64,000 nt of DNA from Puccinellia tenuiflora (Eukaryota > Streptophyta > Magnoliopsida > Poales > Poaceae), in assembly GCA_012064385.1 (NCBI GenBank), contig QRDG01000414.1:1821280-1885279 (forward strand), read 5' to 3'. Positions 34,126 to 47,327 of this stretch are shown here, one piece after another. Numbering within the stretch: position 1 is the first letter of the stretch; each line of letters starts with the position of its first letter. Position numbers and translations under genes: made by a program. The notes under the pieces were generated by a model that worked only from the letters and a program-made list of their open reading frames with translations, had not been told where the DNA came from and made no database searches.

Positions 34126-34855
34126 GCCATGGCCTCATGCTGATGTTCAACCAGAAGCTGAAACAGGTCCTGGTGTGGGACCCGGTTGCCGGCGACGAGT
34201 ATCACCTTGCGGTTCCCCCGGCCCACCACTTCCAGGTGGTATTGGCAGGCTCAGACAAACAAGAACATCATACACGAGCATGAGCATGTACTTACTCGTC
34301 GGAGACCGGCCTATGGAGTGATCTGATCTCAACGCTGCTTCCATCCAAGGAGTACATTTATATGACGTGCATGCCCGCTGTGCTGGCTGGGGATTCCCTT
34401 TACTGGATGCTTACTTGGACTTCGCGTGTAATTCTTGAGCTTGATTTGTGTAGGCAGAGCCTAGCTGTGATACATCTACCAGTAGATAAGTTTCCAGTTT
34501 GCAGATCTGGGGGCTTCATGCCTATGTGGGCAGAGGGTGGCGGCCTCGGCTTACTCTTCTTGTCAGATTTGACGACCGCCCAATTATGGAAGAGGGATAC
34601 TGCTTCTGATGGTGTTGCTTCATGGGTGTTAGGAAGAACTATTGAACTGGACAAGCTTCTTTCCCTGAATTCAGAGCAGGAGAGAGAGTTTGTAATGATT
34701 CTAGGGTTTGCTGAGTCCAATAATGTGGTGTTCTTGTATACAACTATCGGCCTTTTCATGGTTCAGCTTGAGTCATTGAAGTTCAAGAAAATTTCTGAAC
34801 CCGGCATGGTGTCTTGGCATCATCCATTTGAAAGTATCTATGCTGCAGGTAATAG

Positions 34856-37552
34856 CATGCCTTTACACCACGGGTATAACAAAACTGTTAATTTTTCCAT
34901 AGTTTGGTAGATGGAATGTTCCCCATATCCTTTTGTGTTAAGCCAATAATTTCAAGTAGTGTCCCATTAATCACTTGTTTTGCTGCTAGAGATGTTGCTC
35001 TATAGTATTCTGTCCCGTTACTATGTAGAAGAGTTTAATGTAACGGTTATGATCTAGAATTTTTTTTACCAGTATCTAGATGTTGTTCCGTAGTATTATG
35101 TCCTGTTACTATGTAGAGGAGTTTAATGTAATGCTTATGATTTAGAAAACTTCCTTTTACCGGTATCTAGTTTAATTGTGACACCATTTTTTCTTCTGTA
35201 CCCAGTTTATTGGCTGTCAACATTCCACTATATTGTGGCTTTTGTGATCGAAGCAGGGAGGGGCTACCTCATTTGTCAATAATTTTGTATCAAAGTTCTT
35301 TTTAATATTCTCACATTATTATCATTATCATTATCTTTATCGTTGGACAATATGGTCAAGTTAGAGGTAGCTGAACTCTCTCAATCAGTTTAGTGAAGCA
35401 TTGAATTTTTGCTCTCAACATGAGATACATAAAAGTTGGAAGTTGAAGACAACTGCATGAAAAATTAGCTTGAACCAACTAAATGTCAAATATATAGTTC
35501 AATTTGTACATTTGGAGGCTTAAAGATAGTTACTTTGCTATTCTATATTCCTGACTTGTCAGATCTTGCCAATAATTTTAAATCCATAACAATATCTTTG
35601 TTTCATATGTATACAAAACAATTGTTCATTTTATCACTTGTAGGGGGGGTCCTGATGTGAGTGCCAAGTCCATTTGTTCCCACAAAAATTGAGTTCATTT
35701 ATATTTTCAGGCTGTGTTTATTTAATTTGGATATTGATGATCACCTATATTGCCAGGTTTATTAGTATGAGCATGTTTTATTTTGTTATACATGGCGTGG
35801 AAAGAGCTTGAGAATAACTCTAGAAAACTTCTCTCTTCTGATTAGCCAATACTAATTGGTCATATTTAACTGAGAATAGTTTGTCTAACCTACATATATA
35901 TAGCTGTCCATTAGCCACTAGTATAGTTTATCTAGTCTAAACTACATGTGTCCTTTGTGTGCCGTCTAATTTTTTCAATTTGTCTACCATAGATGGTTAA
36001 TACTATATACTGAAAACATGATCAAAGTGACATGACTAGATTCATCATAACAAACTGCTTTAATTACTGTTTTAAAAAAGTGACAATTTGTCTACCATAG
36101 ATGGTTAATATTTTATTTTAGTTTTAGCAGTAACATATTATCATCCAAAGTGACGCAGTTTTAAAAAAAATCTCTTAAGGAACTAAGAAAGTAGGAATGA
36201 ATAAGATGATGTATGTACGATCCCTTGCTTGAGGATTCTACAGCATGAATTTGATTAAATTAGTTTTGTTAGTGATTATCTAGCTCGTATGTTAATAGAA
36301 ATATGGCTATGAGCTAGAAGCCAGATGTCTCTGTTTCTACTCCCCCTCACATGTCCATTGATAGTAAAGAATATTTCCAATGGTTTGGTAAGCTAGATGT
36401 GGTTAAGCATTTGCTGCTATGGGAGGTATTTGAACCACTGGCCTCTTAGACTGAGACCATACGGCAAAATACTCAGAGAATATTAACAGTTGAAGGTGGA
36501 AGTGTGGCACTGCACTAGAAATTACCAATTGTAATTTCTCTGTTTCTATTACTGTTTTTTCCGAATAATGTTGAGCTGATTCAGCGTTGGAGTTTTCGGT
36601 GCAGTTTCTACAATGTTTAAGCTATTCTTTACTGTTTGAATCATAAAAAACATTGTGAGATTGTATAACTTCAATGGGTTTTCCTTTTCCATGAATGAAG
36701 ATTACAAATTGGTTTGTCTAATGACATTATTGCTCAATAGGTATCTAGGACTGGACTTGTTTGCTATAGCCTTTTCATTTTGAAACTTCACGAGGAGATT
36801 GAACATCTACATCGCGCACATTGGTCAACTGGGAAGTGGACTCGTAGGAGTTAATGGTTTAATTTCGGCAACTACCCGGTATTATCTAATTTATGGACAC
36901 AATTAGCCAATTGGCATGATGAAGAATGATGAGTACACAGTGACTTGGTTCGATTGATTAGTACTTGTGGTTCATTTTCTCTAGGCTTTCCAACAAAGCA
37001 CGTTAAAGCAGCATGGTTGTCTGCCTGATGATGTTTTGCTAACATTTTTGTGTGTGGGTGTGCTCTTATCACTGTGTCCGTTTTGCTTATATTCTGTTCA
37101 GTTATGCTTAACGATTAACGCAGAAGAGATTAAGTTTTGCATAGTGAAGAAGTTATACACTGCAGTCCAGTATTCAGGTACAGAGAGCACAATCATGCGT
37201 CAATCTTAGTTTACAATTCATATAAGCAAATTGAGAGACAATTTGCTACCCGCATGGGTAGCTACACACCCATGCGTTATACGGAGATGCAAGCCATATG
37301 TATCCGTTTTATCTTGTTTTCCTAGTAAAACACGGATATTTGGTGTACAAAACTGGTTTCGGAATTTTCAAAAAATATTTTTTGGTCGTCATTTTTAGCT
37401 TTTTTTCATAGTTGACTTTTTTGTTGACTTTTGGGTCAAACTTTACTAAAAAAATCACAGCGGATGGAAAAAAATTCGAAAAAATTTCAAAATACTTTTT
37501 AATAATTCTATCAACTCTACTAGTGACATCCCCCTTGTCTACTTGAGTAATC
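34856..37552. other. Duplicated F-box intron sequence and unannotated A/T-rich DNA
   Basis: From 34856 to about 35700 the sequence parallels the intron of the intact F-box gene (e.g. GTTCATTTTATCACTTGTA near 35625). Beyond that I see no gene. A short duplication around ATTTGTCTACCATAGATGG (35979 and 36087) and a small hairpin CGCATGGGTAG/CCCATGCG (37250-37276) are present. Confidence 0.5.
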
Positions 37553-37884
37553 TCATTTTACCGTTGTATATACATTTCGATCAAACTTAGGGTGTGTACC
37601 TACCCATGGGGGTAGCAAGTCTTTTCCGTAAGCAAATTTCTTGTCCATGGAAGCAATATGCTCATGTAGAAGGAACTCTTCCTTTTCTATCCACGAGCTA
37701 TGAGAAATGAACAAAAAAAATGCTACTGCAAAGCAAATGAGGACATTCTCTTCAGAAATGACACTTGGCTGAAGAAAAACTAGGCGCATAAAGCCTTCCT
37801 GCATTTGCTATTTTTTGTTTGGAACGGATATTAAATGTAAAATATTACCATTGAAAAAGAGAGTAAGATTGGAAACAAAAATCA
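37553..37884 (-). pseudogene. Fossil AUG4 fragment, part 1
   Basis: On the minus strand 37620-37700 reads IEKEEFLLHEHIASMDKKFA-like codons, matching AUG4 exon 1312-1405 (EKEESLLLEDLASMDRKFA). The flanking intron (TTCAGAAAT...CACTTGGCTGAAGAA) parallels 1600-1700. The copy continues at 47641 after the CACTA insertion. Confidence 0.8.
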
Positions 37885-38453
37885 CACTAGTGGAAAACCC
37901 CCCTATTGTCCCGGTTGGTTTGGACCATTCGTCCCGGTTCCCCAACCGGGACTAGCAAATCGGGACGAATGCTAGTCCCGGTTGGGACACCAACCGGGAA
38001 GAATGGGAAGGGTCTTTTTTCCCGGTTCATAAATTTTTTCACTCATATATATTCATTCATATATATACGAACCGGGACGAAAGACCCGTCAGATTTTTTC
38101 ACTTTTTTCAAAAATTTCAGAAAATTATTTAAATTTGTAAAATCAATAATGCTTATTCCGTAGTTCATAAAAATATGAATAAAATACCAAAATGTTCAGA
38201 AAAATAAGACCTATTTGATTATGTCAAATGCATGCATGTTTAAAAAACTTAAATTAAATATTTTTTAGAACTACAAAAATGCCACTACTAGTGAAATATG
38301 GTGAACCACTATTACACATATCGTCACGAATATATTACACACATCTCATTCGTCGTGCTTGGTCGAACATATTACAAACGGTACATGTAGTACACACGAG
38401 TTTCATTCTTATATATATATATATATCTTTTACACTCGCTATTTAATTTCAAC

Positions 38454-41400
38454 CTAGCTTATAGTAGTATTCTCCTTTCGGATCTAGGACCTCTGCATCT
38501 AAGAATCCGGCAAATTCCTCTTGAATTGCTCGTACGCGATCCTGTGGTAGAAGGCCTTCTCACAACCGTTCGATCTAATTAAAAAAGGGTCAATATATAT
38601 GAATGAAAGTAATTGGCAATAAACTAAAATTATGAATATTGCATACGCACTTCAAGTTGTTTTAAGATTCTGCCCTTCTCACAGCACGTCTGACGAATGA
38701 ACTCGCAGACATAGTATCCACATAAATGATTCCCACTTCCTTGCCTCAAGCACTTTACGGGAACAGAGTTCAATCAAAATAATAATCAAGAATGGTAATG
38801 GTATTGAACTAGAATCAAAGAGATGCGCGGATCTAGGTAGTAATACTTACATTTATTGGTTTAAATGTAAGCTCCTTCGCCCATTCACCCCTCGCCCTGG
38901 CGGTGAATCGTTTCCAAGCTCTGCCCGGCAAAGAAAATGAATAAAGGAGTTATATATTAATTACTTGCTATCAGTAAATAAACGGAAAGTTGCCGATATA
39001 GTGCCATAATATGAGTGAAATTACCTCTGGAGGCATTCCTGCATGTTCGCCCAATCCTTAAGGGGTTTATGTAACGAGTCCATGACAAGTACTACTCCTT
39101 TGTCAGGCATAATGATTAGCAGAATAAAGTGGAAGCTGCACACGCATAAGTCATCAATTATACACTTAACATCGAGAAATTAAGCGAAATAGAATGTGTA
39201 GTAACACTTACTTGAAGTTGTAAGGAAATAGTATTTCTCTTTTGGTTTCGTTAAACCGTAACGCATTTACCAAGTTATTCTCTGTATCGTCGTAAAAATC
39301 ATGGAGACTTTTTTCATGAACGTAATCTGGGTCAACGAACCCAATGTCATAGATTTGTCCTCTTTTGCATTGGAGAATCTTCATTATGCATAATTAATAT
39401 AGTGATGAGTAAGATTATAAATGCAATGAACAAGGTGAGCTAGCTAGAGACTTAATTACAGAAATAAAACTTACAGACAATAGGCACTGATGATAGCTTT
39501 GTCAAGGGCGTCTTGTTGGTATAACTAAAATAATTCAGAAAATTCAATCATTACCACGCCAGCTCCATGCCCGTAATCCTCGTTCTTATATCCCACGTAG
39601 ATCCAATTTCCCCCTTTCTTTGAGTTTGTCATGTACCAACTATGCAATCTTCGCATTTTTGTTGGTAGATATTTGACTAACTCAGGTTTGACGAGAGGAT
39701 GCTCGTGCCGGTATATGTATTTTGGAACTATGTCTTCGTGGAATTGTATTTGGTCTAAGTACTGAGCAATAGACATGCCCCGAGCAGAGGCTGCTTCTCC
39801 GTACAGTGCAACAGACTCAGGATCGAGGCCGACCGCACGTTTGCTCGACCCCACCTCGGTATTGGAAGACACTTTGAGCAGGGGGCACGATTGTTTTTTC
39901 TGTTCTCCGAGCTGGGGAACTGATTTCCGGCTTGCACTACTACTCTTCGACCGCTGTTTATTTGCCCGAACCGACTTGAGAATAGAGCGGTCATAGTCTG
40001 GTGTCAGCTTTGGCGGGGGTTGGGCCATATTTTTCAGCATTTTCACGACATCGGCATGTTCTTGTGGGGTGGAGGGGAACTCTGGCTCATTCGGCTTCTT
40101 GAAATTAGCAAACCATGTGTCGAGTTCGGACTGTACGTACACCGCATTTTTCCTCCGGTGTACGGTCGTAAGGTCTCTTGGCAAGATTCTTGTGAGTTAC
40201 TTTTGGGTGGGGTGACCGCTTACGTTTCGGTGATCGGTTTTTATCGAACCCCAGAGTACCCACACGCGGCGCCGGAGAAGACTTACGCGGCGGCGGAGAC
40301 GGCTGTGCTGGAGACTGAGGCGGAGGAGATGGCTGCACTGGAGACTGGTGAGGCGGCGGAGACGGCGCCTGAGGCGGCGGCGGCGAAGAGGACTGTTGCG
40401 CTGGAGAGTGGTGAGGCGGCTGCGGTGGAGAGGACTGTTGCGTTGGAGACAGGTGAGGAGTCGATGGCCTTGGCGGCCAGTTTGGAAGCACGATGAATTC
40501 CTTTCGCCATAGAATGGTCCCTTTCCTGGCTTCTCCAAGTTCAACCACCTCCCCATCTTCACCTGCAGGGTGTTCCAGCTTCAGCTCCTCAAATCCTTTA
40601 CTAACTTCATCCACCCCGACAACAGCGTAGCCATGGGAACCGGGGAGCAATGGAAAGTTGGTGTAGGTCCAATTGGTACGGCATAGCCGACCGCCACCTT
40701 CATGGTTAAGTTGAGCACTTTCACATGTAGGTTACAAGGTGTGCTCTCCGTGATATCATCCACTGGGTAGCGACGAAGAGGATCCGTCGTCAGTGCATAA
40801 TCACCACCAGCCGGGACCATGCTCAAAGCCACGCTGCTTTTCCGATATGATGGGTCGGTAGCATCGACTGCAGCTTCTACAACGTGCTGCTGAGATAGGC
40901 TGGCAGTGCCTTGCTGGCTAAGTCGGTCAATTTGATTCTGCTGCCGCTTCATTGTTTCTTCTATATGACGCAGCCGGTCTGCAGCAACGCTTGCTTCCCT
41001 TGCCTCCCTTTCCTTTCTCCTCAGATGACTTTTATCGGGAAATATTTTCCTTTCCGCGGAAAACCCATGTGCCCACGGCTTGGAGCCTGGGGTGCCTCGT
41101 GTTCGTCCTTCGTGTTCGGGATTCCCAAGGGCGCATGCAAGCTCGTCATTCTCTCTATCGGGACGGAACCGTCCCTCTTCAACATCCTTGTGTGCTTTCC
41201 TAATTTCTTCGATGGGTAGTAGGGGATTATCCTTGTGTCTTCTGTTATATATGCACTTTCCTTCTGCGTCCAATGTGCCTCCATGCCCGTAAAACCAATT
41301 TCTTGACCGTTCGGTCCATCCTTCTTTTATAGGCTCTGGAACAATCCCTTTAGCCAGCAGGTCGGCCTCAAGTTTGTCCCACTTAGGCATGGAACAGGCG

Positions 41401-42319
41401 TAGCCACCAGCCCCCATAGTATGGTGGTACTTCTTTTTAGCAGCATTTGCCTTATTTATTGCAGACTTTGACTGAGCTTCCTCCGATTTTTTGTACGCCA
41501 CAAAATCTTCCTAGTAGTCTCTTATCTTCTCATACCCGTGATCGAAATCCGGAGTTTTATCTTTCAAGATGAAGTCGGTGTACAATCTGTTCTTAAATTT
41601 GTTGAATAGCTCGGCCATCTTCTTAAGAGCCCACACCTTGAATTTATCTACTAGAGCTTTTTTTCGGGCATCCATCTCCTCCTCATCTGGCTTCCCCTCC
41701 TCTGGATCCACCTCTGGCAATGGCAAGGTGAAATTAACCATGACCTTTTCAAAAAGGCGTTTTTTGCCTTCGGGGCCGAGCCAGCTAACTTCAGGATCCC
41801 TTGGCTTATTCCATTCTCGGATGGTGATCGGGACGTAGTCCCTAACAACAACACCGCATTGCTTCACAAATTTTGTCTAACATCAATTGGAGCAATGGGT
41901 TCACCGTCTGCAGGGACTTCTTCGATCCTGTACCGGAGATGGTCCTCCAACTTTTTGGTTGGGCCTCGTTTCGTCCTCACAGAGGATTTGCTCGATCCGG
42001 ATGGCTAAAAGAAGAAAGACCGTTAGTATGTGTATATAGACAACAGAGGCTAAATTAATTAATATAAATATATATGCACCTCGTCGGAGTTTGTAATAAT
42101 CAATGTTGCACCAGAGCCGCCGACTTCTGCCTTGTCGGCTTCTCCCTCATCGGAGACGCCGAGTTCGGCCTCTTTCCAGATGTTGGAGACGCCGTCTCCT
42201 CGGTTGAGAGACTCATCCCCCTCACCGGAGTCGTTCAGAAAGTGACTTGCGTCATCCTGGCCGCGGATCATATCCTCGAGGATATTTTCCTCATTTTCGT
42301 CTCTGCCGTGTGGTTCCAT
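38454..42319 (-). pseudogene. ORF1-Ulp1-type protease gene of the first CACTA element
   Basis: It starts MEPHGRDENEENIL at 42319. A second exon (about 39520-42010) encodes the ORF1 part (VPITIREWNKPRDPEVSWLG, DRENDELACALGNPEH) with a Pro/Ser/Gln-rich middle and KRSPHPK-like basic stretch. The 3' exons encode a Ulp1-type cysteine protease: FHFILLI with the catalytic His near 39130, MDSLHKPLKDW with the Asp near 39085, GNHLCGYYVCEFIRQ with the Cys near 38725, and the tail VLDPKGEYYYK near 38475. ORF1 is damaged: an in-frame TAG near 41515 (KIRDY then stop) and frame changes around 40600 and 40150. The protease exons look undamaged. Confidence 0.8.
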
Positions 42320-43509
42320 AGTTTCTGCAAAATATGAAAGTTATTTTCGGAGCCGTCTCTGCCGTGTAGTTCAGAAAACTTGTAGGAATAGAACGGTACT
42401 AGAAGGAAAGGCGCGCGTTGCTGCGCCCGTTGTTTCTAAGCGTCGTCATGGTGATATATATGACAAATAATTCAGCATTTCATCTTGTCTGAAACGGAAC
42501 AAATTTGAATTGTAGTAATAATATGACACATTTCGATATCATTGTACTTCACATGAACATCACTTGAGCAAAATTGTACACAGCTCCAATTACACGGTGC
42601 ACCGATTTAAAACATCAGAGTATACAATTCTATCAATTCATACAAATAATTCTATGAATTCCATCAATTCATACAAAACTGTATCAAATCCAATTCTATC
42701 GTAAATAAATAAATAAATAACTGTACCAAATCCAATTCTATCATACAAATAAATATGAAGCCTAAAATTATTGGATTTTGGATAAATATTTATTTATACA
42801 AATATGAAGCCTAAAATCATAAATAAATATGAAGCCTAAGCATAGGGAACGTGGTTTACATCTGAAGCCTCATATGTCAAAGCCATTAGTCAGCAAAAAG
42901 AGTGCCTACAAGAACGAAGTAGAAATAAATGCATTGTTCTTGCATTTACCCTTGGTTCTGTAGACAGTCTTCTTGCAAGCATAATGGACTATTCTAATCA
43001 TCGGCTTGCATTAAGAATAGCCAAGAAGACAACATTATTTCTTTCGTCTCATAAATAACAGCAAAATCAGCTAACACTAAATCATTCCAAATTGACTTAG
43101 CAAATTTTTCTAATAACATTTCTAATAAATTTCTCACACTAAATTTCCTAACACTAAATTTCTAACACTAAATTTCCTACACTACAAAAACAACACAAAA
43201 ATGTACCTAAACTACACACCTAATTTATACTCTACCACCTTAGCAAAATTTCTACTAACACTTGGTCGACTAAGCAAAATCAACTAAGCAAAATCAACTA
43301 AGCAAAATTTCAACTAAGCAAAATATACACACCTAATTTCTACTCTACACACCACCTTAGAAAAATTTCTACTAACACCTAAGCAAAATCTATAAAATTT
43401 GCACTAAAATTACACCTAATCTGCACTAAAATTACACCTAATTTGCTAACACTAAAATGCCTAACACTAAATTACACTAAAAAACAAAACAAAAAACAAC
43501 TAAACCCAA
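42320..43509 (-). other. Leader intron of ORF1 in the first CACTA element
   Basis: This A/T-rich, low-complexity stretch has many CTAACACTAAATT-type units and no gene. Its position matches the leader intron of the second CACTA element, with a donor-like GTAGTTTTT at its start near 43520. Confidence 0.5.
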
Positions 43510-44060
43510 AAAAAAACTACCTCTTGCGGACGGCGGATCGGCCGGAGGCGCGGCCCTGCGGCGGCGAGGCGGAGGAGTACGGGCGACGCGGCGGGGCAGC
43601 GGGTGCGGCGGCGGAGAGGCGGCGGCGAGGCGGAGGAGAGCGGGCGCGTGGAGGAGAGGCGGCGGCGAGGCGGAGGAGGCTCGCGCGTGGTGGAGGAGGC
43701 GCGGCCGGAGGAGCGGGCGGCGGAGGGCGGCGCGTACGGCGGACGGCGGCGCGGGAAATTTCGGCAGCCTGACGGCGCTCGATCGGGTTTTCCGCGCTCC
43801 GGTCCTTAGCGAAATGAGAGGAGTTGGGGGAGAAGAAGAGGCCGGCCAGATTTAAAAGGTAAAGACCTTTAGGTCCGGTTGGTGGCACCAACCGGGACCA
43901 AAGGGTCTTTAGGTCCGGTTGGTGGCACCAACCGGGACCAAAGGCCTACCCTTTCGTCCCGGTTGGTGGTACCAACCGGACCTAAAGGTCATTTTCGGCG
44001 GCATCGAAAAGGCGCGCGCCAAAATACCCTTTGGTCCCGGTTCGTGGCATGAACCGGGAC
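43510..44060 (-). promoter_or_regulatory. GC-rich ORF1 leader and internal CACTA repeat block
   Basis: 43510-43830 is GC-rich GGCGGCGGAGG-type sequence whose open frames are artefacts. GCCGTCAGGCTGCCG near 43765 is shared with 57740 in the second element. 43855-44060 holds inverted GGTTGGTGGCACCAACCGGGA repeats like those at the element's ends. It is probably the ORF1 promoter and transposase-binding region. Confidence 0.55.
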
Positions 44061-44237
44061 CAATGCCCTGAAAATTTTAATGCCCTGAAAATTTTAAGTT
44101 CTTAATGTTGTTCCCGCCTTTTTTCTTATTAAGGTGTTTGAATATGAATTTCATATGGTTTTGAATTTGAAAAGACTTTCAACATGAAAAGTGTTTAAAT
44201 TTGAATAAATAATTTTTGGAATTTGAACTTAATTAAG

Positions 44238-44645
44238 CGGAAATGCAATTCGGTGCCCGGGCTCATATGAGCCCGGCTGCCTTTCCGATTTTTTTAAAAT
44301 TTTAAAACGCTTCGAAAATTCTGAAAAAATTTATGCGGAAACATATTCATGTATGCAACACTCATGTAAATTTTCGACAGAAAATATAAAATTTTGCGCC
44401 CTGTGCAAAAAAGACAAAACTCTGACAGACAAAATAGGTAACAGTCCACTATTTCAAAAGACAGATTTGTCTTTTTTACACAGGGCGCAAAATTTGATAT
44501 TTTCTGTCGAATTTTTACACGAGTGTTGAATACTTCAATATGTTCATTTCCAATGTTTTTCATAATTTTTCGAAGCATTTTAGTATTTTAAAAAATCGAA
44601 AACAAAACCGGGCTCATATGAGCCCGGGCACCAAAACGCCACTCT
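44238..44645. mobile_element. Mutator-like foldback MITE, 10-bp duplication
   Basis: CTTAATTAAG occurs on both sides (44228-44237 and 44646-44655). The ends share GGTGCCCGGGCTCATATGAG inverted, and the arms pair over most of the 408 bp (GGGCGCAAAATTT and its complement flank the centre). It was inserted into the first CACTA element. Confidence 0.85.
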
Positions 44646-44926
44646 CTTAATTAAGTCATTAATTAAATTTATAAATTCAATATCTTTTCATCTGTTTATC
44701 AGAAAAATACAATTAAAATATCAAATTGTTGATAAAAATGTAATCTATCTATTTATATAATATATATATTCATTTAATTTATATCTATTGAATTAATTTA
44801 TATCTATTTTTACCATATTATTGAATCTCACTAATCTTTCAACATGAAAAGTGTTTAAATTTGAGCTCCAACGGTGCGTTTGATACGGTACAGAATGAAA
44901 ACCGTGGATCAGTTGTCCTAACAATC

Positions 44927-45103
44927 TTAGTCATACTCCTGCCTAGGCCTATAATACTCGTACTCATAGTCGCCGTCATCATCGTCGTCGCTGTCATCGT
45001 ACTCATACGGCGCTCGTGGCTCGAACCTCGACGGGTGAGCACCCCCGGACTGCATGTTAGGGTAGCGCAGGCGGGGGTTATCGCCAGCCATGATGTAGTT
45101 CAT
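44927..45103 (-). CDS. Short acidic ORF (58 aa) in the first CACTA element
   Basis: From ATG 45103 the frame reads MNYIMAGDNPRLRYPNM and ends in an acidic, Tyr-rich tail with a DDSDDDDDGD core, then TAA at 44927-44929. It overlaps the truncated end of the transposase in another frame. It may be a separate small protein or the last exon of a spliced product. I do not recognise the family. Confidence 0.4.
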   Translation of the reverse strand: MNYIMAGDNPRLRYPNMQSGGAHPSRFEPRAPYEYDDSDDDDDGDYEYEYYRPRQEYD

Positions 45104-47203
45104 AACGCCCTGGAGAGCCAGCCGGGACCTTGATACTGCTCAGGCATTCAAAAAATATTTCCTTCTCTGCTTTCGTAAGAGCGTAGCTGCTTAAGTAACG
45201 ACGCCCTTTATCCGTATGCTTGTTGTTTGGGTCTTTCATACGCTGCTGGTCCTCCCTTGCTTCCGGTGTATCTTTTGTCTTCCCATACACGCCGAGGAAG
45301 CCTAGCAGGTTCATGCAAATATTCTTTGTCACGTGCATCACGTCGATTGAAGACCGGACCTCTAGGACTTTCCAATAGGGTAGCTCCCAAAATATAGATT
45401 TCTTCTTCCACATGGGCGCGTGTCCGGTAGCGACGTCTTTCGGAACAGATTGACCGCCAGGACCCTTTCCAAAGATTACTTCTATGTCCTTGACCATACC
45501 AAATATAGCATCACCATCAGGGAGGTTAGGCTTCTTCCGGTGATCTGCCTCACCATTGAAATGCTTGCCTTTCTTTCTTACGGGGTGACTGCCTGGAAGA
45601 AATTGACGACACCCCAGGTACACGACCTTCTTACATTTTTCCAAATATATACCTTTAGTCTTATCTAAACAGTGCGTGCATGCGTTGTATCCCTTGTTTG
45701 ACTGTCCTGAAATGTTACTAAGAGCAGACCAATCATTGATGGTTACGAACAGCAACGCTCGTAGGTCAAATTCCATCTGTTTGTGCTCATCCCACACACG
45801 TACACCTGGTATGGCCCACAACTGCAAAAGTTCATCAACTAATGGCCTTAGGTACACATCAATGTCGTTGCCGGGTTGCTTCGGGCCTTGGATGAGAACG
45901 GACATCATAATGAACTTCCGCTTCATGCACAACCAAGGAGGAATGTTGTAGATACATAGAGTCACAGGCCAGGTGCTGTGACTGCAGCTCTGCTCCCCAA
46001 AAGGATTCATACCGTCTGTACTTAGACCAAACCATAAGTTTCTTGCGTCACCTGCAAAGTCCGAGAACTCTCTCTCGATTTTTCTCCACTACGACCCATC
46101 GGCGGGGTGTCTCAACTTCCCGTCTTTCTTACGCTCTTCTTTGTGCCATCGTAACAACCTGGCATGCTCTTTGTTTCTGAACACACGTTTCAACCGTGGT
46201 ATTATAGGAGCATACCACATAACCTTAGCAGGAATCCTCTTCCTGGGGGGCTCGTCATCGCCCTCAACATCACCAGGGTCATCTTGTCTGATCTTGTACC
46301 GCAGTGCAGTGCATACCGGACATGCATCCAAATTCTCGTACTCCTCACCGCGGTAAAGGATGCAGTCATTGATGCATGGATGTATCTTCTGCACATCTAA
46401 TCCTAGAGGGCAGATAGCCTTCTTTGCTTCGTACGTAGTCTCGGGCAATTTGTTATCCTTTGGAAGCTTCGGCTTCATTATTTTCAATAACTTCTCAAAT
46501 CCCTTGTCAGATAAACCAGTCTCTGCCTTCCATTTCAGCAATTCCAGTGTGGTATCGAGCTTTGTGCTGCCATCTTCGCAATTTGGGTACAGCAACTTTT
46601 TGTGATCCTCGCCTCCAACTTCAGCTTCTCCTTTTCTATATCGCATTCTTGTTTTGCATCAGAAATGACCCGACCAAGACCATCATCGGGCTCATCTGAC
46701 GCCCGTTGTTCTTCACCTCCTTCTTCTTCATTGTCTTCCATCGCAGTATCACCATATTCTTCAGGGAATATAGGATAGTTCTCATCATCCTTTTCTTTTT
46801 CATTGTCTTCCATCATAACCCCTCTTTCTCCGTGCTTGGTCCAACAATTATAGCTGGGCATGAAACCTCTCCGAAGAAGGTGGCCTTGAAGGGTTCTCGA
46901 GGAAGAGTGCTCCTTAACGTTCCGACAGTCCACAAATGGACAAGGCATAAAACCATCATATTTGTTTGCCTCAGCCACATGGATAAATTTATGCAGGCCT
47001 GTAATAAAATCAGAACTGCGTCGGTCGCCGTACATCCATCGCTGCCGTTCATCCATCTGCATATCATATAATTAAGTTTATCAAATACAATTAGAATAAC
47101 ATATTGAATACTGAAATGACCACCGTACATCGACACATGCAATATTTCTGTATCAATTATAGATGAAAAGGATAAAGTTGCTAACCTCGGTCGAGGATAT
47201 CAT
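45078..47203 (-). pseudogene. TNP2-like CACTA transposase, truncated and frameshifted
   Basis: A small first exon (47186-47203, MISSTE, donor GTTAGC) joins a main exon beginning MDERQRWMYGDRRSSDF near 47056. The order matches the intact copy at 60124-63450: transposase-associated domain, CPVC zinc pair, GLSTDGMNPFG, TINDWSALSNISG, CTHC. Damage: a frameshift near 46610, a TAG replacing Gln near 46090, and loss of everything after IKVPAG (DUF4218 and DUF4216 regions missing). It is not functional. Confidence 0.9.
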
Positions 47204-47327
47204 TTTGTGTGAACTTAAGTGTGGCTCGGGCATTTCATCGAATGCATATTGTGCGTGGCAAAGGAAAAAAAAACTAGCACCCACTTCCCACCAATCCAAG
47301 CAAAAAAAATAACAGAGGAGAGAAGAA

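Larger units (their letters stand above)
28085..34855 (+). pseudogene. F-box paralogue split by a Copia element
   Basis: The 5' piece 28085-28431 encodes an F-box (LEDDDLLTEILLRLP, ASAVCKRWRHLVS). A 5-base-type insertion at the PPLLGFF position puts it out of frame, giving TAG near 28304. The Copia element enters in the conserved GCRHGL codons. The 3' piece 34126-34855 resumes with LMLMFNQKLKQVLVWDPV, has a short stop-containing break near 34280, then stays open (MPAVLAGDSLYWML, WAEGGGLGLLFLS) to the same exon-1 donor (GCAG|GTAATA) as the intact gene. The equivalent of exon 2 was not found. Similarity to the intact gene's intron continues to about 35700. Confidence 0.85.

Noticed and set aside
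43443..43891. Proline/arginine-rich frames
   Set aside because: Produced by GGCGGCGGAGG-type sequence of the ORF1 leader; the two CACTA elements do not conserve the protein.
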